Origin: DASWZN01 sp036404435 | GTDB lineage: Bacteria > Acidobacteriota > Terriglobia > Bryobacterales > Bryobacteraceae | Assembly: GCA_036404435.1 (NCBI GenBank) | Contig: DASWZN010000044.1 | Location: forward strand, 1 to 64,000 | Direction: 5' to 3' | Length of the DNA stretch: 64,000 nt | Shown: positions 57,280 through 64,000 of the stretch, in pieces | Numbering within the stretch: position 1 is the first letter of the stretch | Layout of the letters: each line of letters starts with the position of its first letter | Notes under the pieces: generated by a model | The model's database searches: none | Told to the model about the DNA's origin: nothing | Seen by the model: only the letters and a program-made list of their open reading frames with translations | Program-made: the position numbers and the translations under genes

Positions 57280-58212
57280 ATGGCGAACGGCAAGGCCGCC
57301 TTGCGCCTGCGGGGGCTGCGCAAGGCTTACGGCGACGTAGTGGCGGTGGATGGGGTCGACCTCGACGCCAGCGCGGGCGAGTGCTTCGCGCTGCTCGGGC
57401 CGAACGGCGCCGGAAAGACCACCACCATCGAAATCTGCGAGGGGCTGCTGGCGCCGGACGCCGGGACGGTCGAGCTTCTGGGGATCGACTGGGCCAGCGG
57501 CGCGCGGCGTTTGCGGCAGCGGCTGGGCGTCCAGCTTCAGGAAACTCAGCTCGCCGACAAGCTCACGGTCGAAGAGACGCTCCACCTGTTCCGCAGCTTC
57601 TACGAGCGCGGGCCGGCGGTGGCGGACGTGGTGGCGATGGTGCAGCTCGAGGAGAAGACGCGGGCGCGCGTGGGCCAGCTTTCCGGAGGCCAGAAACAGA
57701 GGCTGGCTATCGCTTGCGCGCTGGTGGGCGACCCGGACCTCCTGTTCCTGGACGAGCCGACCACCGGCCTCGACCCGCAAGCGCGGCGCCAGATGTGGCA
57801 GCTCATCGAGCAGTTCAAGCGGGACGGCCGCACCATCATCCTCACCACACACTATATGGACGAGGCCGAGCGCCTCTCCGACCACGTCGCCGTCATGGAC
57901 CACGGAAAGATCATCGCGCTCGGCACGCCGCGCGAGCTGATCGCGTCGATCGGGGCGGATCACGTGGTGGAGTTCGCCACCGGCGGTGCCGCGCTCGATG
58001 TGGCGATCTTCGAAAGCCTCAAGGGCGTGAGCCGGGCGCACGCCGACAACAGCGGTTTTCAGTTGCAGGTGACCGAGCTGCACCTGGCCGTCCCGGCGCT
58101 GCTCGACGAGCTGGATGGGCGCGGCATCGAGCTGACCGAGCTGCGCACGCACTCCGCCACGCTCGAGGACGTGTTTGTCACCCTCACCGGGAGGCACCTC
58201 CGTGAAGATTGA
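57280..58212 (+). CDS. ABC-2-type exporter ATP-binding protein
   Basis: This 310-residue ATPase has Walker A LLGPNGAGKTTTIE, a Q-loop around RLGVQLQETQLADKLTVEET, the signature LSGGQKQRLAIACALVGDPD with Walker B LLFLDEPTTGLDPQARRQMW, and the H-loop in TIILTTHYMDEAERLSDHV. A C-terminal DUF4162-like regulatory domain (about 230-310) is present. This is the CcmA/DrrA type that drives drug or lipid export with an ABC-2 permease. The start ATG 57280 gives MANGKAALRLRGLRKAYGDV. It overlaps the permease gene by 11 nt, so the two form one transporter. Confidence 0.93.
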   Translation: MANGKAALRLRGLRKAYGDVVAVDGVDLDASAGECFALLGPNGAGKTTTIEICEGLLAPDAGTVELLGIDWASGARRLRQRLGVQLQETQLADKLTVEETLHLFRSFYERGPAVADVVAMVQLEEKTRARVGQLSGGQKQRLAIACALVGDPDLLFLDEPTTGLDPQARRQMWQLIEQFKRDGRTIILTTHYMDEAERLSDHVAVMDHGKIIALGTPRELIASIGADHVVEFATGGAALDVAIFESLKGVSRAHADNSGFQLQVTELHLAVPALLDELDGRGIELTELRTHSATLEDVFVTLTGRHLRED

Positions 58213-59254
58213 GACCCGCCGCCGTTCCTTCGTCGATCACCCCCTGGTGCAGCTCACGCTGGTGCGGTTCCGCGAGTTTCGCCGGGAGCCGGAGGCGGTC
58301 TTCTGGGTTTTCATATTCCCGATCCTGCTGGCGGCTGGGCTGGGCATCGCCTTCCGGAACCGCCCCGCAGAGGTGCTCAAGATCGGCGCGGAGAACGCCA
58401 AACTGGCAAGCGCGCTACGGACGGAGAAGTCGCTGGCGCCCGAAGTGATGAGCCGGGCGGCGGGAGAGCGAGGACTCCGCACGGGCCGCATTGCCCTGCT
58501 GGCGCTCGCGGGCGAGCAGGGCGGCGTGGTGTACCGTTACGACGACACGAATCCCGACGGGCGGACCGCGCGCCTCGCGGCGGAGCGGGCCATCCTGCGG
58601 GCCGCGGGCGTGCGCGATCCGGCGCCCGAGTCCGACAGCCTGGTGCGCGAACCGGGCTCGCGCTATATCGACTTCCTGATCCCGGGCCTGGTCGGCCTGA
58701 ACCTCATGGGCAGCGGGATATGGGGGATGGGATTCGCCATCGTGGACGCGCGCCGCCGGAACCTGCTGAAGCGGCTGGTCGCGACGCCCATGTCGCGCAC
58801 CCAGTACCTGCTCTCGTTCCTGCTGTCGCGGCTGACGCTCTTGTTCGTCGAGGTGGCGTTTCTGGTGGGCTTCGGCGTGGCGGTCTTCGGCACTCCCCTG
58901 CGCGGCTCTCTGTGGGAGCTGGCGGCACTGTGCGTCCTCTCGGCGTTCTGCTTCAGCGCGCTGGGCCTGCTGACGGCCTCGCGGGCGCGCACCATCGAAG
59001 CCGTTTCCGGGCTGATGAACGCCGTCATGCTGCCCATGTGGATCGCCTCCGGCGTGTTCTTTTCGGCGGAGCGCTTCCCGGCCGTGGTGCAGCCCTTCAT
59101 CCAGGCGCTTCCGCTGACGGCGGTGGCAAACGTGCTGCGGGCCAACATGATGGAGGGCGCGCGCCTGTCGCAGGTGAGCGGCGAGGTGGCCATCATTGCG
59201 GCCTGGCTGGTGGTGAGCTTCTTCGTGGCGTTGCGGCTGTTCCGCTGGCGGTAA
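58202..59254 (+). CDS. ABC-2-type transporter permease
   Basis: This 350-residue permease has one N-terminal helix (AVFWVFIFPILLAAGLGIAF), a large soluble loop (about 45-160), and a C-terminal set of about five helices. These include FLIPGLVGLNLMGSGIWGMG, LLSFLLSRLTLLFVEVAFLV and LAALCVLSAFCFSALGLLTA, and the block ends AAWLVVSFFVALRLFRWR. This is the ABC2_membrane_3-like type of drug or lipid exporter. The start GTG 58202 has GGGAGG at 58189-58194, which supports the overlap with the ATPase gene. The substrate is unknown. Confidence 0.9.
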   Translation: MKIETRRRSFVDHPLVQLTLVRFREFRREPEAVFWVFIFPILLAAGLGIAFRNRPAEVLKIGAENAKLASALRTEKSLAPEVMSRAAGERGLRTGRIALLALAGEQGGVVYRYDDTNPDGRTARLAAERAILRAAGVRDPAPESDSLVREPGSRYIDFLIPGLVGLNLMGSGIWGMGFAIVDARRRNLLKRLVATPMSRTQYLLSFLLSRLTLLFVEVAFLVGFGVAVFGTPLRGSLWELAALCVLSAFCFSALGLLTASRARTIEAVSGLMNAVMLPMWIASGVFFSAERFPAVVQPFIQALPLTAVANVLRANMMEGARLSQVSGEVAIIAAWLVVSFFVALRLFRWR

Positions 59255-59275
59255 AAGTTCGGCGGCGCCGGTCGA

Positions 59276-59546
59276 TCACTCGAACAACTCGGCGTGACTC
59301 CCGGTGCGCACCAGGATCAGTTCAGTCTCTGTCACCTTGCACAGAAGAAGCCAATCGGCTTTGACATGACAGTCCCAGTGCCCGGACCAGTTGCCGCGCA
59401 GCGCATGGGGCCGGCAGCGCTGAGGCAAGGGTCGCTGTGCCTGAAGGAGATCGACGATCTCCTCCAGCTTGTCCAGGTCTGCCCTGCTTCTCAACCCGCC
59501 GCAGGTCCTTTTCAAACGCCGTTGTGGTGAAAAGGGCCAGCGCCAT
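59276..59546 (-). pseudogene. yafQ: YafQ-family toxin, frameshifted
   Basis: YafQ-type ribosome-dependent mRNA endonucleases pair with DinJ antitoxins. Reading from the ATG at 59546 gives MALALFTTTAFEKDLRRVEK, the normal YafQ N-terminus, and then loses the family. The neighbouring frame continues the family from about 59480: ADLDKLEEIVDLLQAQRPLP, HALRGNWSGHWDCHVKADWL, LLCKV and LVRTGSHAELFE, including the catalytic C-terminal His. A single-nucleotide shift around the AAGCAGGGCAG stretch (about 59478-59488) joins the two halves. The gene is either inactivated, a sequencing or assembly slip, or (less likely) expressed by frameshifting. The start overlaps the antitoxin stop (TAATG). Confidence 0.82.
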
Positions 59547-59812
59547 TAGATCTTTTCGCGCAATTCACGGAACGTACGATGGCGCTTCAACGCCGCAGGA
59601 TCGTTCGCCTCCCTCATCGCCGCGGCCGTCTGCGCATTGGGAATCGCGATGGGAAACGGCACTCCCTTATGCAATACGACTTGCTTCAAGAAGAGCCGGA
59701 TCGCTTCCGTTGTCGAGAGGCCGATTCTGGAGAAGACGCGCGCGGCCGACTTCAGCAGCTTGGGATCGATGCGGGCGTGGATCATCCGGGTCTTCACAGC
59801 TTGCCTTGGCAT
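59546..59812 (-). CDS. dinJ: DinJ/RelB-type antitoxin
   Basis: This 88-residue antitoxin has the DinJ ribbon-helix-helix opening, KTRMIHARIDPKLLKSAARV, followed by the signature FSRIGLSTTEAIRLFLKQVV and LHKGVPFPIAIPNAQT. The C-terminal helix (AMREANDPAALKRHRTFREL) would wrap the toxin. It is immediately upstream of the yafQ-like gene, with its TAA stop overlapping the toxin ATG. Such pairs autoregulate through palindromes at their promoter; none was clear in the upstream 140 nt. With a broken toxin this antitoxin may persist as a regulator or neutraliser. Confidence 0.88.
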   Translation of the reverse strand: MPRQAVKTRMIHARIDPKLLKSAARVFSRIGLSTTEAIRLFLKQVVLHKGVPFPIAIPNAQTAAAMREANDPAALKRHRTFRELREKI

Positions 59813-59958
59813 ACTGCGCTCCTCATCCAGTGTATCTCAATTGAGACCCGTGCCGGTGTGCCCTCTCGCGGCCGTGCGGTCCCGAGTTCCCGTCGGCCGG
59901 CGATGCCGGTTCGCCCCCAGCACCCGTTCGCTCACAGCGCCTCGGCATGCTCGCCGTT

Positions 59959-60705
59959 TCAGTTCAGCGTAACGTCGGTGAAGCCATTGAAGAAGCGGTA
60001 CTCTCCGTCGGTCTTGAGATCGGGATCGTCGGCGAGCTCCTTCTGGTGGATCTTCATGGCCGCCTCGTACGCCTGGCGCACCGAAGTCTTGTGGTCTTTG
60101 AGGAAAGCATCCCAGAACGTCTCCGCGAAGTACTTGCAGTAGGTCTCGTGTTTGCTGTCGACATCCGAGATCACGATAGCCCTGCTCCGCGTGCCCTCGA
60201 AGGCTTCGACGAAGCCGCCCGAGAAGCACTGGTCCATGATGACGATCACGTTGGCGGGCAGGCGTTCGACCTCGGCGCGCAGATCGGCCGGCCACAGGCG
60301 CCCGTGGCGCAACTCGAGGAACACTCCGCGCCGGTCGTAGTCGCCGTGGCCGGTGCCGTAAATCACCACCGTATCGCCGGCGTGTGTGAGCGAGGCGAGG
60401 CGGTCCATCACCTGCGCGAAGTGGGCCGGGACGGGGCTGCACACCGGTGTGCGCTTCGCGGGCGGATTGCGCCGGTCCTTGGGGGAGACAACGAAAATGT
60501 TCTCTTCGTCGAAGCCGAGCGCGCGCAGCGTGCGGTAGGCGCAAGCCACGTTGCCCTCGTGGTCGCGGGCGCTATCGGCGTTGGCCAGAACGGCGTAGCG
60601 TTGAGGATGCGCTGTGCCGGCCGCCCCCGGCTCTTGAGCTTGGGACCGGCCGGAGCCGCAGCCGGTCAGAACCAGCGTCAGCGTGACGCATACCGCAACT
60701 CGCAT
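59959..60705 (-). CDS. Caspase-fold (clan CD) peptidase-like lipoprotein
   Basis: This 248-residue lipoprotein has a lipobox LTGC with Cys16 as the lipidation site. A clan CD-type core follows: RYAVLANADSARDHEGNVAC, ALGFDEENIFVVSPKDRRNP, catalytic His120 in VVIYGTGHGDYDRRG and catalytic Cys160 in VIVIMDQCFSGGFVEAFEG. The H-G and D-x-C-x-S-G motifs are those of caspases, metacaspases and legumain-like C13/C14 peptidases. It would act on the outer face of a membrane. Bacterial members have been tied to programmed death or protein processing; which applies here is unknown. MVAM/MRVA alternative starts differ by three codons. Confidence 0.82.
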   Translation of the reverse strand: MRVAVCVTLTLVLTGCGSGRSQAQEPGAAGTAHPQRYAVLANADSARDHEGNVACAYRTLRALGFDEENIFVVSPKDRRNPPAKRTPVCSPVPAHFAQVMDRLASLTHAGDTVVIYGTGHGDYDRRGVFLELRHGRLWPADLRAEVERLPANVIVIMDQCFSGGFVEAFEGTRSRAIVISDVDSKHETYCKYFAETFWDAFLKDHKTSVRQAYEAAMKIHQKELADDPDLKTDGEYRFFNGFTDVTLN

Positions 60706-60978
60706 TGCTACCACTGTAGCAGCCGCCCACGTCGTCAGCCCGATGCCGCCGATGCTGCCGTGGCAACTAGAGCCTTTCAGGCTGATCCCGCATAACCCCG
60801 GCGCCGACGCTCCCGCACCTCACAGCGTCCGTGGTTCTTTCTCTGACACCAGATCTTCACCGGTTCTTCACGCCGGATTTACATGCCGATGCTAACGTAT
60901 GGCCTATGGAGCATTTCCTCGCCGGATCTCCACTCGCTCACCGGCGAAAACCACATGAGCAGAGAGGAGAGGATCACT

Positions 60979-63045
60979 ATGCATATCAATACATGGGTGA
61001 AGGCCGGCTGCACTTCCCTGATGATGGCCGCGTTGGTGATGCCGCCAGTCGCCGCGCTGGCCCAAGACCTGGGGAATGACGAGTTTGTCGGCCAGAAGAA
61101 CTTTGTCGAAATCGCACCGAGGTCAGGCGATGAAGTCGCGCGTTACACGCTCGGCAGGGGGGATTGGCCTTATCTGCCCCACGATGTGAAACGCGAACTG
61201 CTCCGCAGGAATATCAAGTACGTCTTCGTTCTCTTTCAAGAGAACCGATCCTTTGACTTCTACTTCGGCAGCTACCCCGGGGCCCGGGGCCTGTTCTCTC
61301 AGCCCGCGGGCAAAACTCCCGGTTTTGACCAACCGATCGTTCTGACGGACGGCTCGGTAGGCACCATCTCCCCCTTCAAGATTCCGCAGTCGGTCACCGA
61401 CATCAACAGCAAGACAGTGCTCCTCTACCCGGAGGACACGGACTCGGTTAATCACTCCCACGTAGGCATCGATGCCAAGCTGAATCTGAATGCGAATCAC
61501 GTCGCCCAGAATAACCGCTACGCCTTCGTCGAGGAAGGCCTGGCTGGGACGCTAAGCGCCGATGGACGGACCTATACCGGACCGGTGCCGACCGAGAAAC
61601 AAAAGCAAAAGGGCGAACTCGTCGTCGGGCATGTGGACTGCGATGCTGCTCCATTTCTCTGGAACTACGCGGATCGCTTCACGCTTTTCGATAACTTCTT
61701 CGACACCGTGATCGGGCCTTCGACACCAAACGCCATCGCCATGATCGCCGGCCAGTCGGGCAAGACACAGTGGGTCGAGCATCCCGAACTGGGCAGCAAC
61801 GTCATAACCACCAACCTGCAACTGCCGGTCACCGCCGATCCGCAACCCTTCTGGGGATCCGCTCTGGACGTCCTTACCCCTCCGGGCGAGAAGCAGCCCG
61901 TCGACAACCCGGGCGGCGTGAGTTCGAACCCGGCTTCCAACCTTACCTTCGCCAGTTTGCCGCTTTCCTTTATGGGGGAGCAGATTGGAAGCATCACGGC
62001 CGCGGATCTGAACCCCGCCTTCGACCTCCTGGATGTTCAAGGGGACATCAAGAAGATCGCCGGCGACGGCAACAAGCCGGTGAACTGGGGCTGGTTCCAG
62101 GAAGGTTACGATCACGAGCCGACCGATCCTGCCGGCCCGGCAACCAATCTCGACTACATCGCCCATCACAACGGCCCGCAATACTTCGGCTACGAGGCCA
62201 ACAACCCGGCCGAAACCAAGGCGCACCTGAAGGGCCTCGGCGATTTCTATACGGCGATCAAGGCCAACGCCCTGCCCTCGGGAGGCGGTGTCTTCTACGT
62301 TCGCGGCGGATATGGCAACCTCGACGGCCTCACTCCACGCTCACCCAGCCCAGCGGTCCAGGCCGCCTTCAAGGGCAATGACGACCACCCTGGCTACTCT
62401 GACGCCCAGATTAGCGAGGCTCTCCTGGCCGACTCGATCAATGCGATCGCAAACAGCAAGTACTGGCCGGAAAGCGCCATCATCATCACCTACGATGAAA
62501 CCGATGGCCTCTACGACCACACCCAGCCGCAGATTCGCTCCTTCGATCCTCTTGGAGCCGCTCTCGACCAAGGTCCCCGAATTCCAGCGATCGTGATCTC
62601 GCCCTTTAGTGTAGTCCACACCATCTCCCATGAAGCCACCGAGCATGGCTCGATCATAAAGTTCATCGACGAGTTGTTCAACCTGACTCCGCTCGCCGAT
62701 CTTCCCGACGAATCCGCGGCTCGTGCTTTGGGCGAGAAGAAATACGGCCAGAAGTACTTGGGGCCCTCCGATGACAATACTCCTGGCGTCGGCGACCTCT
62801 TCTCTGCATTTGACAACGGCCGCTTGTTCGGTCTGGTGGAACCATTGCCAGCCACGTACGCAATCATTCCGGCGGTTCAGGTTCTAAGCCTGCCGCATGC
62901 CGGTGGGCAAGGCTGCAAGGCCCTGCAGATCACCCCGACCGACATGGTCAAGGGCGTACTGATCGATCCAGCTCCGGCGGACTTCAATCCTCGTCCCAGC
63001 ACCAACCCAGGTACGCCGACATCGGGCAGTTGGCCGTCGAACTAG
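60979..63045 (+). CDS. Secreted phosphoesterase (phospholipase C/acid phosphatase AcpA family)
   Basis: This 688-residue enzyme belongs to the PF04185 phosphoesterase family. A signal peptide spans about residues 1-30 (AGCTSLMMAALVMPPVAALA). The core opens KYVFVLFQENRSFDFYFGSY with PGARGLF, carrying metal ligands. VNHSHVGIDAKLN, ADRFTLFDNFFDTVIGPSTP, SAIIITYDETDGLYDHTQPQ and GPRIPAIVISPFSV supply the remaining conserved sites. Members cleave phospholipids or phosphomonoesters and are common in soil bacteria for phosphorus acquisition. The ATG at 60979 is preceded by GAGGAGAGGA; the ATGs at 60883 and 60955 lack this support. A strong hairpin follows the gene. Confidence 0.9.
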   Translation: MHINTWVKAGCTSLMMAALVMPPVAALAQDLGNDEFVGQKNFVEIAPRSGDEVARYTLGRGDWPYLPHDVKRELLRRNIKYVFVLFQENRSFDFYFGSYPGARGLFSQPAGKTPGFDQPIVLTDGSVGTISPFKIPQSVTDINSKTVLLYPEDTDSVNHSHVGIDAKLNLNANHVAQNNRYAFVEEGLAGTLSADGRTYTGPVPTEKQKQKGELVVGHVDCDAAPFLWNYADRFTLFDNFFDTVIGPSTPNAIAMIAGQSGKTQWVEHPELGSNVITTNLQLPVTADPQPFWGSALDVLTPPGEKQPVDNPGGVSSNPASNLTFASLPLSFMGEQIGSITAADLNPAFDLLDVQGDIKKIAGDGNKPVNWGWFQEGYDHEPTDPAGPATNLDYIAHHNGPQYFGYEANNPAETKAHLKGLGDFYTAIKANALPSGGGVFYVRGGYGNLDGLTPRSPSPAVQAAFKGNDDHPGYSDAQISEALLADSINAIANSKYWPESAIIITYDETDGLYDHTQPQIRSFDPLGAALDQGPRIPAIVISPFSVVHTISHEATEHGSIIKFIDELFNLTPLADLPDESAARALGEKKYGQKYLGPSDDNTPGVGDLFSAFDNGRLFGLVEPLPATYAIIPAVQVLSLPHAGGQGCKALQITPTDMVKGVLIDPAPADFNPRPSTNPGTPTSGSWPSN

Positions 63046-63066
63046 AAGCCGTTGCCGACCGCGTTC

Positions 63067-63105
63067 CCGGCGATCGGATCTTCTATCCGATCGCCGGCTT
63101 TTCTT
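63067..63105 (+). terminator. Intrinsic terminator after the phosphoesterase gene
   Basis: A 13-bp perfect stem (63067-63079, CCGGCGATCGGAT, with 63085-63097) and a 5-nt loop are followed by CTTTTCTT. It lies only about 10 nt before the Shine-Dalgarno of the next gene, so it may attenuate rather than fully stop transcription. Confidence 0.75.
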
Positions 63106-63119
63106 ATACGAGGAGCCGC

Positions 63120-64000
63120 ATGAGCAGGATTTCCCCACTCCTACTTTCCATTACATGGCTGACAATCGGAACATCCGCGGCTGCCTTCGGCGGGGCTACG
63201 GTCGATAGAATCAAAACTGCCGGTTCACTCCCCTGCGGCATCGACACCGAAGAACCCGAGTACTCCACCCAAGACGCACATGGGAATCACTCCGCCTTCG
63301 ACCTGGACATTTGTAGAGCGGTGGCAGTGGCTGTGCTCGGGCCAAAGGCCCAGTTCACCGTCGTGCCTTTCCGCGACGAACAGGACGCCCTGAAAGCCCT
63401 CAAATCCGGCGAGATCGCGCTCCTCGCCACAGGGTCCCCGAATCTCATCAATACGGCTAACAGCGACTTTGGCTTCGCGCGGCCCGTCTTCTATGACTAC
63501 CAGGGCTTTCTTGTGAATAGGACCACGGGAGTCGCTTCCCCGAAGGACCTTGCCGGCCAGAAAGTCTGCTTTCTCGCTGGCACCGAGATCGAAGCCCAGG
63601 TCGAAAGCTACATGACGCGCGAGAAGATCAAGTGGCTGCCGTTTCCCTTTCAGGAAGAAGGCGAGATGGAAGCGGCGTTCGTCACCCGCAACTGTGCCGC
63701 CATCACCGCCGACGTCTCACAACTGGCTTACGAGCGAATCGCCTTCAAAAACCTGGCGCGGAACTTTGAAATCCTGCCGGACGTCATCGCTAAAGACCCG
63801 TTGGCACCTACCTATCGCCTCGGCGACCCACAATGGGCCACCATCGTCAACTGGACCGTCGAAGCATTGATCCAAGCCGAGGAGAGCGGCGTGACGCGGA
63901 CCAACCTCGCCGCGATGAAGAAGAGCGACGATCCGCTGATCCAGCGTTTGCTGGGCGTCCAGCGCGGCTACGGCCAATTCGTTGGCCTCGACGACGCTTG
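63120..64000 (+). CDS. Amino-acid ABC transporter substrate-binding protein (AapJ/BztA-like), cut by right edge
   Basis: At least 293 residues are read open to the window end. A signal peptide covers residues 1-22 (RISPLLLSITWLTIGTSAAA). The mature part begins VDRIKTAGSLPCGIDTEEPE and HSAFDLDICRAVAVAVLGPK. Then come DEQDALKALKSGEIALLATG, RPVFYDYQGFLV, ASPKDLAGQKVCFLAGTEIE and a C-terminal WATIVNWTVEALIQAEESGV with SDDPLIQRLLG. This fits the general L-amino-acid-binding AapJ/BztA family of periplasmic type II binding proteins. GAGGAG lies upstream of the ATG. Transporter genes, if present, lie beyond the edge. Confidence 0.88.
   Translation, partial: MSRISPLLLSITWLTIGTSAAAFGGATVDRIKTAGSLPCGIDTEEPEYSTQDAHGNHSAFDLDICRAVAVAVLGPKAQFTVVPFRDEQDALKALKSGEIALLATGSPNLINTANSDFGFARPVFYDYQGFLVNRTTGVASPKDLAGQKVCFLAGTEIEAQVESYMTREKIKWLPFPFQEEGEMEAAFVTRNCAAITADVSQLAYERIAFKNLARNFEILPDVIAKDPLAPTYRLGDPQWATIVNWTVEALIQAEESGVTRTNLAAMKKSDDPLIQRLLGVQRGYGQFVGLDDA

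Noticed and set aside
60919..60947. Hairpin TCGCCGG/CCGGCGA upstream of the phosphoesterase
   Set aside because: A 7-bp stem with a 15-nt loop is too weak to call as a terminator or riboswitch in GC-rich DNA.
1..64000. tRNA, rRNA and other structured RNA genes
   Set aside because: I scanned the gaps for tRNA-like cloverleaf ends and rRNA motifs and saw none. A covariance-model search was not possible here.

Overview
This is a GC-rich bacterial chromosome segment. Its gene content points to Acidobacteriota, most likely a Bryobacterales/Solibacter-type organism. The pointers are a PadR regulator coupled to an ADOP-type permease, DUF3617 and YXWGXW-repeat proteins, a bactofilin with an adjacent methyltransferase, a TamA/SurA/TamB outer-membrane assembly operon, and several families of short palindromic repeats. 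The taxonomic call is an inference from gene content; there is no rRNA gene in the window.

Layout. 1-5000: a fragment of a probable transposase at the left edge, then small exported or membrane proteins (SodC, a YXWGXW protein, a zinc-ribbon membrane protein, DUF58). 5016-8442: lpdA, lipB and a 2-oxoacid dehydrogenase E2 gene, without E1. 8478-16179: an outer-membrane assembly operon (BamA/TamA-type barrel, SurA-like chaperone, TamB). 16224-21638: pcm, PadR-ADOP, and a radical SAM AmrS with a ferredoxin. 21819-30615: an alpha-glucan phosphorylase gene (glgP) whose 3' end occurs three times, separated by blocks of minus-strand cargo genes. This is the most unusual feature of the window. 31112-34399: ispG, DUF2203, DUF507 and a PfkB-family sugar kinase. 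34417-38834: a TPR protein, an exported protein, a degenerate hybrid histidine kinase and a HAD phosphatase. 38903-44063: xdhC-mocA-asmA and an exported modular protein. 44073-52621: sugar isomerase-like protein, an unknown 563-residue protein, a lytic transglycosylase, a LolC/E permease with lysS, a glycosyltransferase, and a methyltransferase with bactofilin. 52870-59254: methyltransferase, GH3 glycosidase, DUF3617 and an ABC-2 exporter. 59276-64000: a broken DinJ-YafQ toxin-antitoxin pair, a caspase-fold lipoprotein, a secreted phosphoesterase and an amino-acid-binding protein cut by the right edge.

Main results. (1) Around glgP there are two successive cargo modules. One holds a Ser/Thr kinase and the other an operon of three exported proteins. 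Each is bounded by a diverged copy of the glgP 3' end that still reads in frame to the native stop. This looks like repeated integration at a protein-coding 3' end, but no integrase is visible. (2) Two housekeeping-type genes (lipB and the SurA-like chaperone) have N-termini encoded by palindromic repeat elements. (3) The hybrid kinase has lost its phospho-accepting His, its N-box Asn residues and its receiver Asp. (4) Several genes have a -10 hexamer so close to the start codon that their transcripts are probably leaderless. The repeat copies, junctions and residue losses were read directly from the sequence. Mechanisms and functions are inferences.
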